64,000 nucleotides of DNA from Rhodanobacter sp. FDAARGOS 1247 (GTDB taxonomy: Bacteria > Pseudomonadota > Gammaproteobacteria > Xanthomonadales > Rhodanobacteraceae): NCBI RefSeq assembly GCF_016889805.1, contig NZ_CP069535.1, positions 310,001 to 374,000 on the forward strand, written 5' to 3'. Of the stretch, positions 39,906 to 48,129 are shown one piece after another. The position numbers and the translations under genes were made by a program. A model generated the notes under the pieces. The model searched no databases. It was given only the letters and a program-made list of their open reading frames with translations, and was not told where the DNA came from. How positions within the stretch are numbered: the stretch's first letter is position 1; every line of letters starts with the position of its first letter.

Positions 39906-40115
39906 TTGATCCTTGGAGCCCTGTGAGTGGCTTGATTTCGGCCTCAAGGAGGCGTTCAAAAGCGAGCCCGCACCTCAGGCTCGTTGCACTACTTCGCCCG
40001 GCAAACGCCCGCCGAACTTTGGGAGGTTTCTGCTTGACGCGCAACAGGCCAGCGCTGAACATCCGTGGCATATGCCCCCAATGCGGGGCCCAGCATGCGC
40101 CGGACGGGCGGGTCG

Positions 40116-40526
40116 ATGAGCTTCGATTTGGGTGTGTGGTATCCGCATGATCGCCTCACGGACAAGGAGGCCGGCTTGCTCTATGCCCGTTTGTGCGAGG
40201 ACGAGGCATGCCAAATCGAGCCGCATGCCTCCGTCGACGCTTTCTACACCGAACTGACAGCGAAGCATCCCGAAATCGACACGATCCCGGACGACCTCGT
40301 CGACGACCACGATCTTTGTCCCTGGAGCTGTGCGCTCGATCGCTCTCCCGGGCACGTCATCATGCCGTCAGTCTGGTCAAAAGCAGACTACGTATCCGTC
40401 TTCGTTCACTCACTCGCACGGAAGCATGGGCTGGCTGTATATGACCCGCAGGCCGACCGCATTACGTATCCGGACGGCAACACTTCACCAACAGAAACAA
40501 GGCGGCCTTGGTGGCGGTTCTGGTGA
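40116..40526 (+). CDS. Unknown small protein of the plastic region
   Basis: 136 residues beginning MSFDLGVWYPHDRLT. Proteins of this kind are, from memory, common hypotheticals in Xanthomonadales and often occur in toxin/immunity neighbourhoods, but no function is established. The sequence is acidic, ends in RRPWWRFW, and has no signal or membrane segment. The ATG at 40116 was chosen because the family-like start is there. First of five small same-strand genes; no toxin gene is in view. Confidence 0.65.
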   Translation: MSFDLGVWYPHDRLTDKEAGLLYARLCEDEACQIEPHASVDAFYTELTAKHPEIDTIPDDLVDDHDLCPWSCALDRSPGHVIMPSVWSKADYVSVFVHSLARKHGLAVYDPQADRITYPDGNTSPTETRRPWWRFW

Positions 40527-40620
40527 GTCGTCCAGCATCTTGATCAAGGCGAACGACTTCGCCGACGCTCAACCTCAGCGTCAGGCTTCCAATTCTGCGC
40601 GAACCACTTCAACGGATGTC

Positions 40621-41004
40621 ATGGACCCTCTGGTGCTGGAACAACGTATCCGCAACCGCCTCATCGAGTACGTTGAGTGGGTGGTGGAATATCAAGCCGA
40701 GAGCGAGCCACGACTGGGTATGGGCGAGTTGCTCAATCAATGGGAGGACTTCATTACCCGTCCGATCTGCGAGGCCAACTTTCCTTCGCCCGTTTTTTCG
40801 GCAGATGAGATCCAGTCACTCAAGCGCCTGGACGATGGCTGGGAACTACTGTGCTCCGCCACGCCCAAACATGTCATTCACGACTCCGAGGTGTTCAAGA
40901 TGAGCGAGTGGGAGGCGTTCGTCGCATGTGCAGCGGAAGCGGCCCTGACCTTCCACGGGCGGGGCAAGCTTACGGAAGGCATGTCAACTCAGGTTCCGGC
41001 CTGA
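40621..41004 (+). CDS. Unknown small acidic protein
   Basis: 127 residues starting at ATG 40621 (MDPLVLEQRIRNRL). Acidic and Trp-rich, with no signal or membrane segment; the size and composition resemble orphan immunity proteins, but that is only a resemblance. Forty-odd bases of this gene (about 40680-40726) recur at 42056-42102, fused to a piece of another gene. Its TGA lies inside a possible attC core (40999-41005). Confidence 0.6.
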   Translation: MDPLVLEQRIRNRLIEYVEWVVEYQAESEPRLGMGELLNQWEDFITRPICEANFPSPVFSADEIQSLKRLDDGWELLCSATPKHVIHDSEVFKMSEWEAFVACAAEAALTFHGRGKLTEGMSTQVPA

Positions 41005-41047
41005 CCACTCCGTAAGAGACTTCCCGTCAATCCCAGCCGCGTGAGGC
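40999..41047 (+). other. Degenerate attC-like site (possible cassette boundary)
   Basis: GCCTGAC at the end of the preceding gene and GTGAGGC 35 bp later resemble the RYYYAAC and GTTRRRY cores, with one mismatch each. The intervening arms pair poorly. The 3' half matches 42851-42880. Confidence 0.3.
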
Positions 41048-41091
41048 TTTTGTCCTGAGATATCGCGCGAATCGAGTAGTGGTGCTGATCC

Positions 41092-41523
41092 ATGGAAGAT
41101 TACGAAGACCCCGAAGTGGAGGCGCGCTGGTTCGCGGAGCAGCGTGGCGAAGTGCTCGCATACCTGCATCGTGAGGGCGTTCAACACGGCGTCGTCGAGG
41201 AGGTTCCCGCCTGGTCGGCGTCCCCGTACGTGTCGGTGTGGCGTATCGGCAGCGCGTCCACACAGAGTGCTGTCGGTTGGTGGGCCATTTGTGGCGACTG
41301 TCCTTGTGACTACGTTTCGGCAGCAGGTGTCCGCAATCCACGTGAAGCCGTGAAAGCCATTGCGTCGCTTTGGCAAGAAAAGGCAGCTTGCATGGCGCGC
41401 GGCGAAACGCATCCGACGTTTGTTATAGGCACCGGCGAAAATGATGAAGAACTTGCGCCGCTGCTGGCGTCCAGAGCCGAGCTGCTTCTGGAGTGGGTCG
41501 AGGACGATGAGGCGTGGGGCTAG
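41092..41523 (+). CDS. DUF4826 family protein
   Basis: 143 residues with the DUF4826 pattern: WFAEQRGEVLAYL near the start, then PYVSVWRIGS and VGWWAICGDCPCDYVS, and a C-terminal ELAPLLASRAELLLEW. The function of DUF4826 is unknown. Soluble, cytoplasmic by appearance. It lies 44 bp after the degenerate attC-like site and is followed directly by the inverted copy of the long repeat. Confidence 0.75.
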   Translation: MEDYEDPEVEARWFAEQRGEVLAYLHREGVQHGVVEEVPAWSASPYVSVWRIGSASTQSAVGWWAICGDCPCDYVSAAGVRNPREAVKAIASLWQEKAACMARGETHPTFVIGTGENDEELAPLLASRAELLLEWVEDDEAWG

Positions 41524-41564
41524 CGCTGACGGCGCAGCTGGCGCGGCTCTGGCCTTTCTGAGAA

Positions 41565-41842
41565 GTGCGGGCCACGATGGCCCGCTGCTCTACCCGGGGC
41601 CCCTCTGCAGCGGCGGGCGGGTGGAGGATCAGCCCGCAGGGTGGTCGGCATGGATGCCGACCAGTTTGGCGTCAGGGCAGGATGCCCTGTTGACAAACCC
41701 CGTAACCCGCACGCGGACCTTGCGGACAGGATGTCCGCAAGGCGCGGAAGCGGGGTGCCCCTCTCTTTGGTTCCTTTCTCTCGGGCAAGCGAGAGAAAGG
41801 GACTCGCCCTCCGCAAGGAGGACGAAAGCTCTTGCTTTAATT
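41565..41842 (-). repeat. Long hairpin-rich interspersed repeat, copy 2 (inverted)
   Basis: Reverse complement of 39399-39672, with the same order of modules but substitutions inside the palindromes that keep them self-complementary (for example CAGGGCATCCTGCCCTG in place of CAGTCCATCCATGGACTG). The two copies bracket the genes at 40116-41523. Confidence 0.85.
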
Positions 41843-41888
41843 GACCAACGAAAAAACGGCCAGGGCGACGGGCCTTGCCCGCCCTACA

Positions 41889-42055
41889 CGAGATGGCGCT
41901 CAATGCGCCAAATCAATCGAGTAAACCGCCGTCCCATCCCGTTGTCCTTCACCAATCGAATGTTCGTCACCCCAGCGACCTTCGCCACGTCGAGCTTGTT
42001 GGCGGCGCCGGTGAACACGACGGGGCCGCGCACTTTGAGCGGCGCGAAGTTCCAG
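41889..42055 (-). pseudogene. Duplicated 3' end of the neighbouring nucleotidase gene
   Basis: About 165 bp that match the last 155-160 bp of the nucleotidase gene at 42996-43153, in the same orientation and with most bases shared. A one-base deletion (CATCCC versus CATCCCC) and many substitutions break the frame. It is a relic with no start. Confidence 0.85.
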
Positions 42056-42102
42056 TGGGTGGAATATCAAGCCGAGAGCGAGCCACGACTGGGTATGGGC
42101 GG
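42056..42102 (+). repeat. Duplicated internal fragment of the gene at 40621
   Basis: GTGGAATATCAAGCCGAGAG and the following bases to GGGTATGGGCG are identical to about 40684-40726. The fragment is joined directly to the nucleotidase relic, giving a two-part mosaic. Confidence 0.85.
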
Positions 42103-42135
42103 CGACGCGGGTTCCGCTATAACTTCGTCAGAATA

Positions 42136-42450
42136 ATGGGAAAGCGCATGCGCTCCAATATCTTTACCCGCCATCCAGCTCTCCATGTCGCACACACCGT
42201 TTTCATCGCTTTAGCAGTTGTCAATTTTCTGGTGTTTGCCGCAGTGGCGTATCGCGTGGGCGGCGATGCGTTGAGCGGCAAAGTAGAGGCTAGCCAATAC
42301 TTCCTGGGCGCCAAAGGTGGCTACACCGAGGTTTCCAGGGAAGTGTTCGAATACAGCAAGATGCACGAACTATCTGTAGTGGTCACATTGCCGTTGGCAA
42401 TCCTTACAGGTTTTTTGTTCGGCCTGCCCAGGAAATCGGGTGGCGCGTAA
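42136..42450 (+). CDS. Small membrane protein of unknown function
   Basis: 104 residues with two membrane helices (about 17-42 and 78-98). Start ATG 42136 (MGKRMRSNIF); an ATG four codons on is also possible. The loop between helices is hydrophilic and probably periplasmic. Its stop codon lies within the left core of the attC-like site at 42445-42507, as is usual for integron cassette genes. No family known to me. Confidence 0.6.
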   Translation: MGKRMRSNIFTRHPALHVAHTVFIALAVVNFLVFAAVAYRVGGDALSGKVEASQYFLGAKGGYTEVSREVFEYSKMHELSVVVTLPLAILTGFLFGLPRKSGGA

Positions 42451-42507
42451 CCAACCGTTCAAGCGGATGCGCGAAAACCTGCGTGCCGCCTCACTCCAGC
42501 GTTAGGC
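42445..42507 (+). other. Near-canonical attC-like recombination site
   Basis: GCGTAAC at 42445-42451 and GTTAGGC at 42501-42507 match the integron R'' and R' cores (the right one exactly, the left one with one mismatch). TTCAAGCGG at 42458-42466 and CCGCCTCA at 42486-42493 are in the positions of L'' and L' and pair at most positions. The length, 63 bp, and the location between two small same-strand genes fit an attC. Confidence 0.55.
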
Positions 42508-42509
42508 AT

Positions 42510-42818
42510 ATGGATACACGACCTCTAAAGAAAATGCGTCGGCGGCGCCGCGTCTTCCGTCTCGGGGTCATGGTGGGGATGCTTGGCGCCGGGATGATGT
42601 TGGTGTACTTCGTCTTTCTCGCCTTGGACTCAAGTGCATCCATTGTCTACAACGGCGCACCCACTACAGCGTTTGGTGACAAGCTATCCGCCGCCTTGAT
42701 TCCTGGCGTGATATTGGTTGCCTTCCTTGGCTTGCTGCTCTTGCCGGATCGCGCCATTGATCGCACTTTCGTCAGGCGTCGGCGCACGCTGTCCGTTCTT
42801 TTTTCCTGGCTGCGATAG
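42510..42818 (+). CDS. Small membrane protein, possible cassette gene
   Basis: 102 residues with an Arg/Lys-rich start (KKMRRRRR), two membrane helices (about 18-42 and 63-82) and a basic C-terminus. The ATG lies two bases after the GTTAGGC core of the attC-like site, the usual spacing for cassette genes. No recognised family; orientation and size match the gene before it. Confidence 0.55.
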   Translation: MDTRPLKKMRRRRRVFRLGVMVGMLGAGMMLVYFVFLALDSSASIVYNGAPTTAFGDKLSAALIPGVILVAFLGLLLLPDRAIDRTFVRRRRTLSVLFSWLR

Positions 42819-42867
42819 CGCCAACCAATCCGTGGAAACCTTCCTGTCGACTCCAGTCGCATGAGGC
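42818..42867 (+). other. Degenerate attC-like site after the last small gene
   Basis: GCGCCAAC ... CTCCAGTCGCATGAGGC. The right side shares CTCCAG and AGGC with the better site at 42445-42507, and the whole is alignable with 40999-41060, including the following TTTT.TC.TGAG. Confidence 0.3.
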
Positions 42868-42961
42868 TTTTCTCTTGAGCTTGCGAGCCGCTGCTGGTCG
42901 GGTGTCGACAGGGGCAACGCAGGGACGAAAGCTTTTGCTCTAATCGAACAATGAAAGGCAG

Positions 42962-42988
42962 AGCGGCGGGCAGTGCCCGCCCTACGCA
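42962..42988. repeat. GGCGGGCAGTGCCCGCC palindrome at the nucleotidase 3' end
   Basis: CGGCGGGCAGTGCCCGCCCT plus ACGC. The same element occurs at 49461-49486 and, altered, at 41863-41888 beside the duplicated relic. Probably a transcription end hairpin. Confidence 0.7.
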
Positions 42989-42995
42989 GCATCGC

Positions 42996-45023
42996 TCAAT
43001 GCGACAAGTCGATCGCGTACGTCGCCGTGCCATCCCCGTTGTCCTTCAGCTGCCGGATGTGGTCCAGCCCGGCGGCCTTCGCCACGTCGAGCTTGTTGGC
43101 GGCGCCGGTGAACACGACCGGGCCGCGCACTTTCAGTGGCGCGAAGTTCCAGGATGCGGGTTCGAGGTTGGCGGCGCCGACCTGCTGTTTGTGTTCGATC
43201 CACTTCGCCAGGATTTCGCGGGTGCCGTCGGGCGCGGCGAGCACGATGTTGCTGCCGTCGAGGCCGGGGAAGTGGCCGCCGCCGCTGGCGCGGTAGTTGT
43301 TGGTGACGATGATGAACGGGTCACTCGGCACCACCGGCTTGCCCTGGTAGCTCAGCGTGGTGATGCGCTGGCCGACCGGTTTCGAGACGTCGATGACGTA
43401 GTGGATGCCGCCCTGGATCTGGTCGAAGTTGTAGCCGACGAAGCGGCTGTTGATCAGCTGCTGCTCGCCGGTTTTGGCCGGGTCGATGCGGTTGAAGCGG
43501 CCGGCGGATTTTTCCAGCCAGGCCTTGAGGCCGGCGCCGTCGGTTTTCACCGCGGCCAGGGTGTTCGGATAGAAGTACAGGTCGGCGGCGCTGCGCAGGG
43601 TGAGCGAGCCGGCGGCGACGTCGGTGTAATCGTCGGGGCCGCCGAAGCCGGTGCGGAAGGCGGCGGCGGCGGACAGTACCGGCACGTCGGCCAGCTCGGG
43701 ATGCGAGCGGGGAAGTTCAGTGCGTACGTAGTCGGCCTGGGCGGCGTTGACCGGCGCCAGTGCGCTCATGTTGCCTTCGTCGGCGAAGTAGCTGCTCATT
43801 TGCACGCTGCTGTTGCCGATCGGCGTGTTGACGTAGGCGATGGCCGCTTCATGGGCCTGCTGCACCAGCGGCGCGATGGCCGGATCGGCCGGCACGCACT
43901 CGACAGCTTGCGAGCCCGACTTGTTCGGGCTGCCTGACTTGCTGCAGATCGGGCGTACTTCGCTGTGGCTCTCGTCGCGGTCGACCACCCAGCGGCCGCC
44001 CTGGCGATCCAGCACCAACCGGATCACGCCGAGGTCCTTGCCGAAGAAGCCGCCCATCACCGTGGGCACGCCGCGGACCAGGCCGCGCTTCGCATCGACG
44101 TCCTTCATGCCGGCGTAGTGCGGGCCGGGGAATTCGGTGTGCGAGTGGCCGAGCAGCAGGGCGTCGATGCTGGGCACGCCGGCCAGGTACCAGCCCGCGT
44201 TTTCCATCTGCGGGGTGTACGGCGCGGTGTTGAGGCCGCCGTGCAGGATCGCCACGATCAGGTCGGGATGTTGCGCCTTGAGCTCGGGCAGGTATTTCTG
44301 CGCTGCCTCGACGACACCGCTGACGGTGACCTTGCCGGCCAGGTTCTGCTTGTCCCAGTCCATGATCGGCGGCGGGGTGAAGCCGATGATGCCCACCTTC
44401 AGCGGCACCTCGATGCGGCTGCCGTCCGGGGTGTAGGCGCTGATGGTTTTCGTCACCACGGTCCACGGCCTGAAGATCGGCTTGCCGTCGCGCGCGCTGT
44501 AGACGTTGGCCAGCACCAGCGGGAAGTGCGGGCCGGCGCAGCGGTTGTCGTGGCCGCCGTCCACGTTCATCGGCGTGCCGGTGACCTGCGACAGGAAGCC
44601 CAGGCCGTAGTTGAACTCGTGGTTGCCGGCGGTGCCGCCGTCGTAGCCCATCGCGTCCATCGCCTGGTAGACGGCCAGTTCCTGCGCGCAGCCGACCGGC
44701 TTCACCAGCGCCTGGTAGTCGGCCAGCACGCTGCCCTGGATGGTGTCGCCGCTGTCGAACAGGAAGGTGTTGGGAAACTCGGCGCGGGCGCGGCGGATCA
44801 GCGTGGCGGTGCGTTCGTAGCCCAGCGAGTCGTCCGGCTTCAGCTTGTAGTAGTCGTAGCTGAGCACGTTCGAATGGATGTCGGTGGTTTCCAGGATGGC
44901 CACGTTGGCGCGCGAACCGTCGGCCAGCGCGCTGCCCTGCCATGGGAGGCCGGCGCAGCCGGCGAGCAGGGCGCCGGCGAGGGCGAGCAGGGGAGTGGTG
45001 GAGCGCAACAGGCGTGGCGACAT
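42996..45023 (-). CDS. Bifunctional 5'/3'-nucleotidase-type metallophosphoesterase (CpdB/UshA family), lipoprotein
   Basis: 675 residues. An N-terminal lipoprotein signal (LALAGALLAGC) is followed by a metallophosphatase domain with LETTDIHSNVL near 45, GDTIQGS near 92, GNHEFNYG near 133 and GHSHTEFPG near 290, then a 5'-nucleotidase C-terminal domain (about 400-640) ending near VAKAAGLDHI. Members release phosphate and nucleosides from nucleotides or 2',3'-cyclic nucleotides in the periplasm; substrate preference cannot be read here. Start ATG 45023 begins the signal peptide. Its 3' end has been copied to 41889-42055. Confidence 0.88.
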   Translation of the reverse strand: MSPRLLRSTTPLLALAGALLAGCAGLPWQGSALADGSRANVAILETTDIHSNVLSYDYYKLKPDDSLGYERTATLIRRARAEFPNTFLFDSGDTIQGSVLADYQALVKPVGCAQELAVYQAMDAMGYDGGTAGNHEFNYGLGFLSQVTGTPMNVDGGHDNRCAGPHFPLVLANVYSARDGKPIFRPWTVVTKTISAYTPDGSRIEVPLKVGIIGFTPPPIMDWDKQNLAGKVTVSGVVEAAQKYLPELKAQHPDLIVAILHGGLNTAPYTPQMENAGWYLAGVPSIDALLLGHSHTEFPGPHYAGMKDVDAKRGLVRGVPTVMGGFFGKDLGVIRLVLDRQGGRWVVDRDESHSEVRPICSKSGSPNKSGSQAVECVPADPAIAPLVQQAHEAAIAYVNTPIGNSSVQMSSYFADEGNMSALAPVNAAQADYVRTELPRSHPELADVPVLSAAAAFRTGFGGPDDYTDVAAGSLTLRSAADLYFYPNTLAAVKTDGAGLKAWLEKSAGRFNRIDPAKTGEQQLINSRFVGYNFDQIQGGIHYVIDVSKPVGQRITTLSYQGKPVVPSDPFIIVTNNYRASGGGHFPGLDGSNIVLAAPDGTREILAKWIEHKQQVGAANLEPASWNFAPLKVRGPVVFTGAANKLDVAKAAGLDHIRQLKDNGDGTATYAIDLSH

Positions 45024-45205
45024 GGGGATTCCGGGGACGGGAGCTTGGGTCAGGCCGCAGAAACTAGCAGATCGGCATGGCCGGATGCGTGCCGGGGCCG
45101 ATGAATGGCTCCGTTCCGGCGGGAGTCCGCCGCCGCGCAGTGCGGTGGCCAAGACCGTAAGATGACAACCCAGTGACAAGGGTCCTACAGGGGGACTGAC
45201 CAGGC

Positions 45206-46918
45206 ATGCGTCGATTATTTTTGCGCCCATCGCGAGCCGGTGTGGTGGTGTTGTGCGCGCTGGCGTTTCTGGGCGGCTGCATCGCGCTGACGGCGTGGCA
45301 GGAACCGCTGCCGCTGCAGCGCGCCTTCATCATGGCCCTGATGCTGTGCAGTTGCGGCGTGCTGCTGCTGGCGTTCGGGCGTTTTGCCAGCGGACTGGTG
45401 GTGGGCGGCGGGCTGTTCCTGCTGCTGAAGTCGGTGGCGGTGCTGAAGCTGCGTTATCTCGATTCGCAGCTGATGCCGTCGGACTTCATCTACTACGTGC
45501 GCACCAGCCTGATCGACACCTTGCGCCACTACCCGCACCTGTACACCGTTGGCCTCGCGCTGTGCCTGCTGCTGCCGCCGCTGCTGTACCTGGTGTGGCG
45601 CTGGGACTGGCGCCTGCTGGCCGGCTTGCGAGCGTCGCGGGCGCTGCCGATCCGGCTGGGCGGGATCGCGGCGTGCGCGCTGGGTTTCTGGCTGTGCATG
45701 CTGCCGGCCGGGCCGTTCGCCCGGGCCCATGCGCGCAATGCGTGGCAGAAGATGTCCGACGACGCGCAGCTGACCAATTTCTTCGTGAACCTGCGCGATG
45801 CCGACGTGCAGTTGCCGCCGATGGCCAGCGACGAGGTGGCCGAGCGCGACTGGGGCGCCACCGCGTCGGGCGCACCGGCCAGCCGGCCGCCGCCGTATCC
45901 GGACATCGTGCAGGTGCTGGAGGAAAGCACCTTCGACCCGTCGAACTACACCAACTGCAACGTGCCGGCGTGCCGGGTGGCGATGTTCCAGCCCGATGCG
46001 CGCACGCGGGGGCACGGCGTGCTGCGCGTGCATACCTTCGGCGGCGGCACCTGGGTCAGCGAGTTCGCCGCGCTGACCGGCATGCCGCAGGACATCTTCG
46101 GCTCCGGCGGCATGTATGCGCCCTACGTGCTGGCGCCCAACGTGCACGATGCGCTGGCGCTGCAGCTGCGCCGGCTCGGCTACCTCACCATCGGCGTGTA
46201 TCCCACCGCCGCCAGCTTCATCAACGGCGACAATGCGTACCGCGCCTACGGCTTCGATCATCTGTACGGCGCCGACGAACTGGGCCTGGAGGAATGGGAG
46301 GAAAGCGACGCGCAGATGTTCGCCGCGGCCAAGCGCATCTACGACAAGCTCAGGAAGCCGGGGCAACCGGTGTTCATCATGATCCTGACCTTGAACCAGC
46401 ACGGCCCGCACGACCACCAGCCGATGGACAAGCTGCCCGCGCCCTACCGCAACCTGCTGCGCGGGCTTGCGCCGGGCATGGCGCTGAACTTCGACACCTA
46501 CCTGTCGCGGCTGCACGATTCGGACGTGGCGATGCGCGGGCTCGAGCGCGCCTTCCTCGACCGCCCGCAGCCGACCGTGCTGGTGCACTTCGGCGATCAC
46601 CAGCCCTCGTTCAACGGCGGCATCCGCAAGCTGGAGCGGAGCACGCCGCCGGCGCTGGCGCCGTATCGCGACTACCTCACCTATTACATGGTGAAGAGCA
46701 ATTTCGCCGGGACGCCGCTGCCGGCGTATCCGATGCTCGACATCGCCTTCCTGCCCGGCATGGTGCTGCAGGCGGCCGGCGTGCCCACCGACGCGTACTT
46801 CACCGCGTCGCGCGAATTGCGCACGCGCTGCAGCGGCCTGTACGACGACTGCGCGATCCCCGGCGTGCTGGACTCGTACCACGCCTGGACGATCAACCGG
46901 CTGCACGTCTATCAGTGA
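45206..46918 (+). CDS. Membrane sulfatase-fold enzyme, LtaS/OpgB-like
   Basis: 570 residues: five N-terminal membrane helices (to about 175), then a periplasmic alkaline-phosphatase-superfamily domain. The nucleophile region EESTFDPSNY is near 237, and later metal-ligand segments include LNQHGPHDH near 396 and VHFGDHQPSF near 457. Relatives transfer phosphoglycerol or phosphoethanolamine to glucans, lipids or lipid A. The nucleophile-like Ser/Thr is visible, but the acceptor is unknown. It is divergent from the nucleotidase gene, with GGGGGA upstream of ATG 45206. Confidence 0.8.
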   Translation: MRRLFLRPSRAGVVVLCALAFLGGCIALTAWQEPLPLQRAFIMALMLCSCGVLLLAFGRFASGLVVGGGLFLLLKSVAVLKLRYLDSQLMPSDFIYYVRTSLIDTLRHYPHLYTVGLALCLLLPPLLYLVWRWDWRLLAGLRASRALPIRLGGIAACALGFWLCMLPAGPFARAHARNAWQKMSDDAQLTNFFVNLRDADVQLPPMASDEVAERDWGATASGAPASRPPPYPDIVQVLEESTFDPSNYTNCNVPACRVAMFQPDARTRGHGVLRVHTFGGGTWVSEFAALTGMPQDIFGSGGMYAPYVLAPNVHDALALQLRRLGYLTIGVYPTAASFINGDNAYRAYGFDHLYGADELGLEEWEESDAQMFAAAKRIYDKLRKPGQPVFIMILTLNQHGPHDHQPMDKLPAPYRNLLRGLAPGMALNFDTYLSRLHDSDVAMRGLERAFLDRPQPTVLVHFGDHQPSFNGGIRKLERSTPPALAPYRDYLTYYMVKSNFAGTPLPAYPMLDIAFLPGMVLQAAGVPTDAYFTASRELRTRCSGLYDDCAIPGVLDSYHAWTINRLHVYQ

Positions 46919-47040
46919 CACCCGGGGGCAGTTTGCGTCGCCCATCCGTCGCGGCGCCGGCCTGCGCCGGTGCTGTCTGACGCAGCGGGGCGGCGTCGCG
47001 GCGGAAAGCTGAATGGCAAGTGTCTTGCTTTGTTTCCGGC

Positions 47041-47298
47041 ATGAAAGATCGCCTGCCGCCGCCCCCGACTCCCACGCCCGATGACCCGCCCGTCGACCCC
47101 ACGCTGGAACAGCAGATGGCCGAGTGCGGGCTGTCCGGCGACGAGCGCCACTTCCTGCGTCATCTGCATGTGGCCGAGAAACAATTGAACGAGGCCTTCA
47201 GCCAGGCGCGCCAGGGCGGCACGCTGGAAGCCCGGATCAGCGAGGTCTACCGCGAGATGTACGGCAGCCCGCGCCGACGCGCACCCGCGCCGCGCTGA
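47041..47298 (+). CDS. Unknown small Pro-rich protein
   Basis: 85 residues. A Pro-rich start (LPPPPTPTPDDPPVDP) is followed by a helical segment (about 23-72) and an Arg/Pro tail. No signal or membrane segment and no known domain. ATG 47041 is one choice; an in-frame ATG at 47020 would add seven residues. It is in the same direction as the lysoplasmalogenase gene, 84 bp upstream of it. Confidence 0.5.
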   Translation: MKDRLPPPPTPTPDDPPVDPTLEQQMAECGLSGDERHFLRHLHVAEKQLNEAFSQARQGGTLEARISEVYREMYGSPRRRAPAPR

Positions 47299-47382
47299 GC
47301 GGGGTCGACCCTGTCGCTCAAGCCTGGCCGACAGGTGGCGGCGTCCGGCTATGATCGACGGCAGTCGTCAACGGGGATACGC

Positions 47383-48129
47383 ATGTCCGTTCTTGCCTTC
47401 GATACCGCCACGCCTCGCTACCCGCGAGGACTGGCGGTGGCCATCCTGCTGGCGGCATCCGCCGCCATCGCCGGCGCGCTGCTCGCGGCCAGCCATCCGT
47501 CGCCGGCATGGCACTGGCTGCACTGGCTGGGCAAGCCGCTGGCCACCGTGCTGATCTTCGTGCTGGCCTGGCAGTCGCGGCCGGCCCAATCGCCGCGCTA
47601 CCGGCGGCTGGTGCTTGCCGGCATCGCCTGCTCGCTGCTGGGCGACGTCCTGCTGATGCTGCCGGGCGACCTGTTCGTGCCGGGGCTGCTGGCCTTCCTG
47701 TGCGGCCACCTGTGTTTCATCGCCGCGTTCACCGGCGACTGCCGCTTCGCGGCGCGGCCGTGGCTGCTGCTGGCCACGCTGGGTTTCGGCGCGGTGAACA
47801 TGGTCCTGTTGTGGGGCGCGATCGGGCCGGCGCTGCGCATTCCGGTGATCGTCTACGTGGTGGTGCTGGCCAGCATGGGCGGCCAGGCGCTGGTGCGCGC
47901 ACGGGTGCTGGCCCAACGCGGCGACCCGCAGGCGCCGGCGGCGCGGCTGGCGGCGCTCGGCGGCCTGACCTTCATGCTCAGCGATTGCCTGCTGGCGTGG
48001 AACCGCTTCGATGGTCCGCTGCCGTGGTCCAGCCTGTGGGTGCTGGCGGCGTACTATCTGGCGTTGTGGTGGATCGCGCGCTCGGTGCAGCGCGTCGAGC
48101 CTTCGATCGAGAAAGAGGCGGCGAAGTGA
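47383..48129 (+). CDS. Lysoplasmalogenase of the YhhN/TMEM86 family
   Basis: 248 residues with about eight membrane helices in the YhhN pattern: KPLATVLIF near residue 45, LLGDVLLMLPGDLFVPGLLAFLCGHLCFI in two parts near 85-115 and the conserved SDCLLAWNRF near 205. Animal TMEM86 members hydrolyse the vinyl-ether bond of lysoplasmalogens. Bacterial members are less well characterised. It overlaps the next gene by GTGA (4 bp), and that gene is an alkylglycerol monooxygenase homologue, so both may act on ether lipids. Confidence 0.82.
   Translation: MSVLAFDTATPRYPRGLAVAILLAASAAIAGALLAASHPSPAWHWLHWLGKPLATVLIFVLAWQSRPAQSPRYRRLVLAGIACSLLGDVLLMLPGDLFVPGLLAFLCGHLCFIAAFTGDCRFAARPWLLLATLGFGAVNMVLLWGAIGPALRIPVIVYVVVLASMGGQALVRARVLAQRGDPQAPAARLAALGGLTFMLSDCLLAWNRFDGPLPWSSLWVLAAYYLALWWIARSVQRVEPSIEKEAAK

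Noticed and set aside
40527..40590. Possible attC site after the gene at 40116
   Set aside because: AGCGTCAGGC and a GGCGAA/TTCGCC stem look suggestive, but there is no left core and the local hairpins pair differently from an attC.
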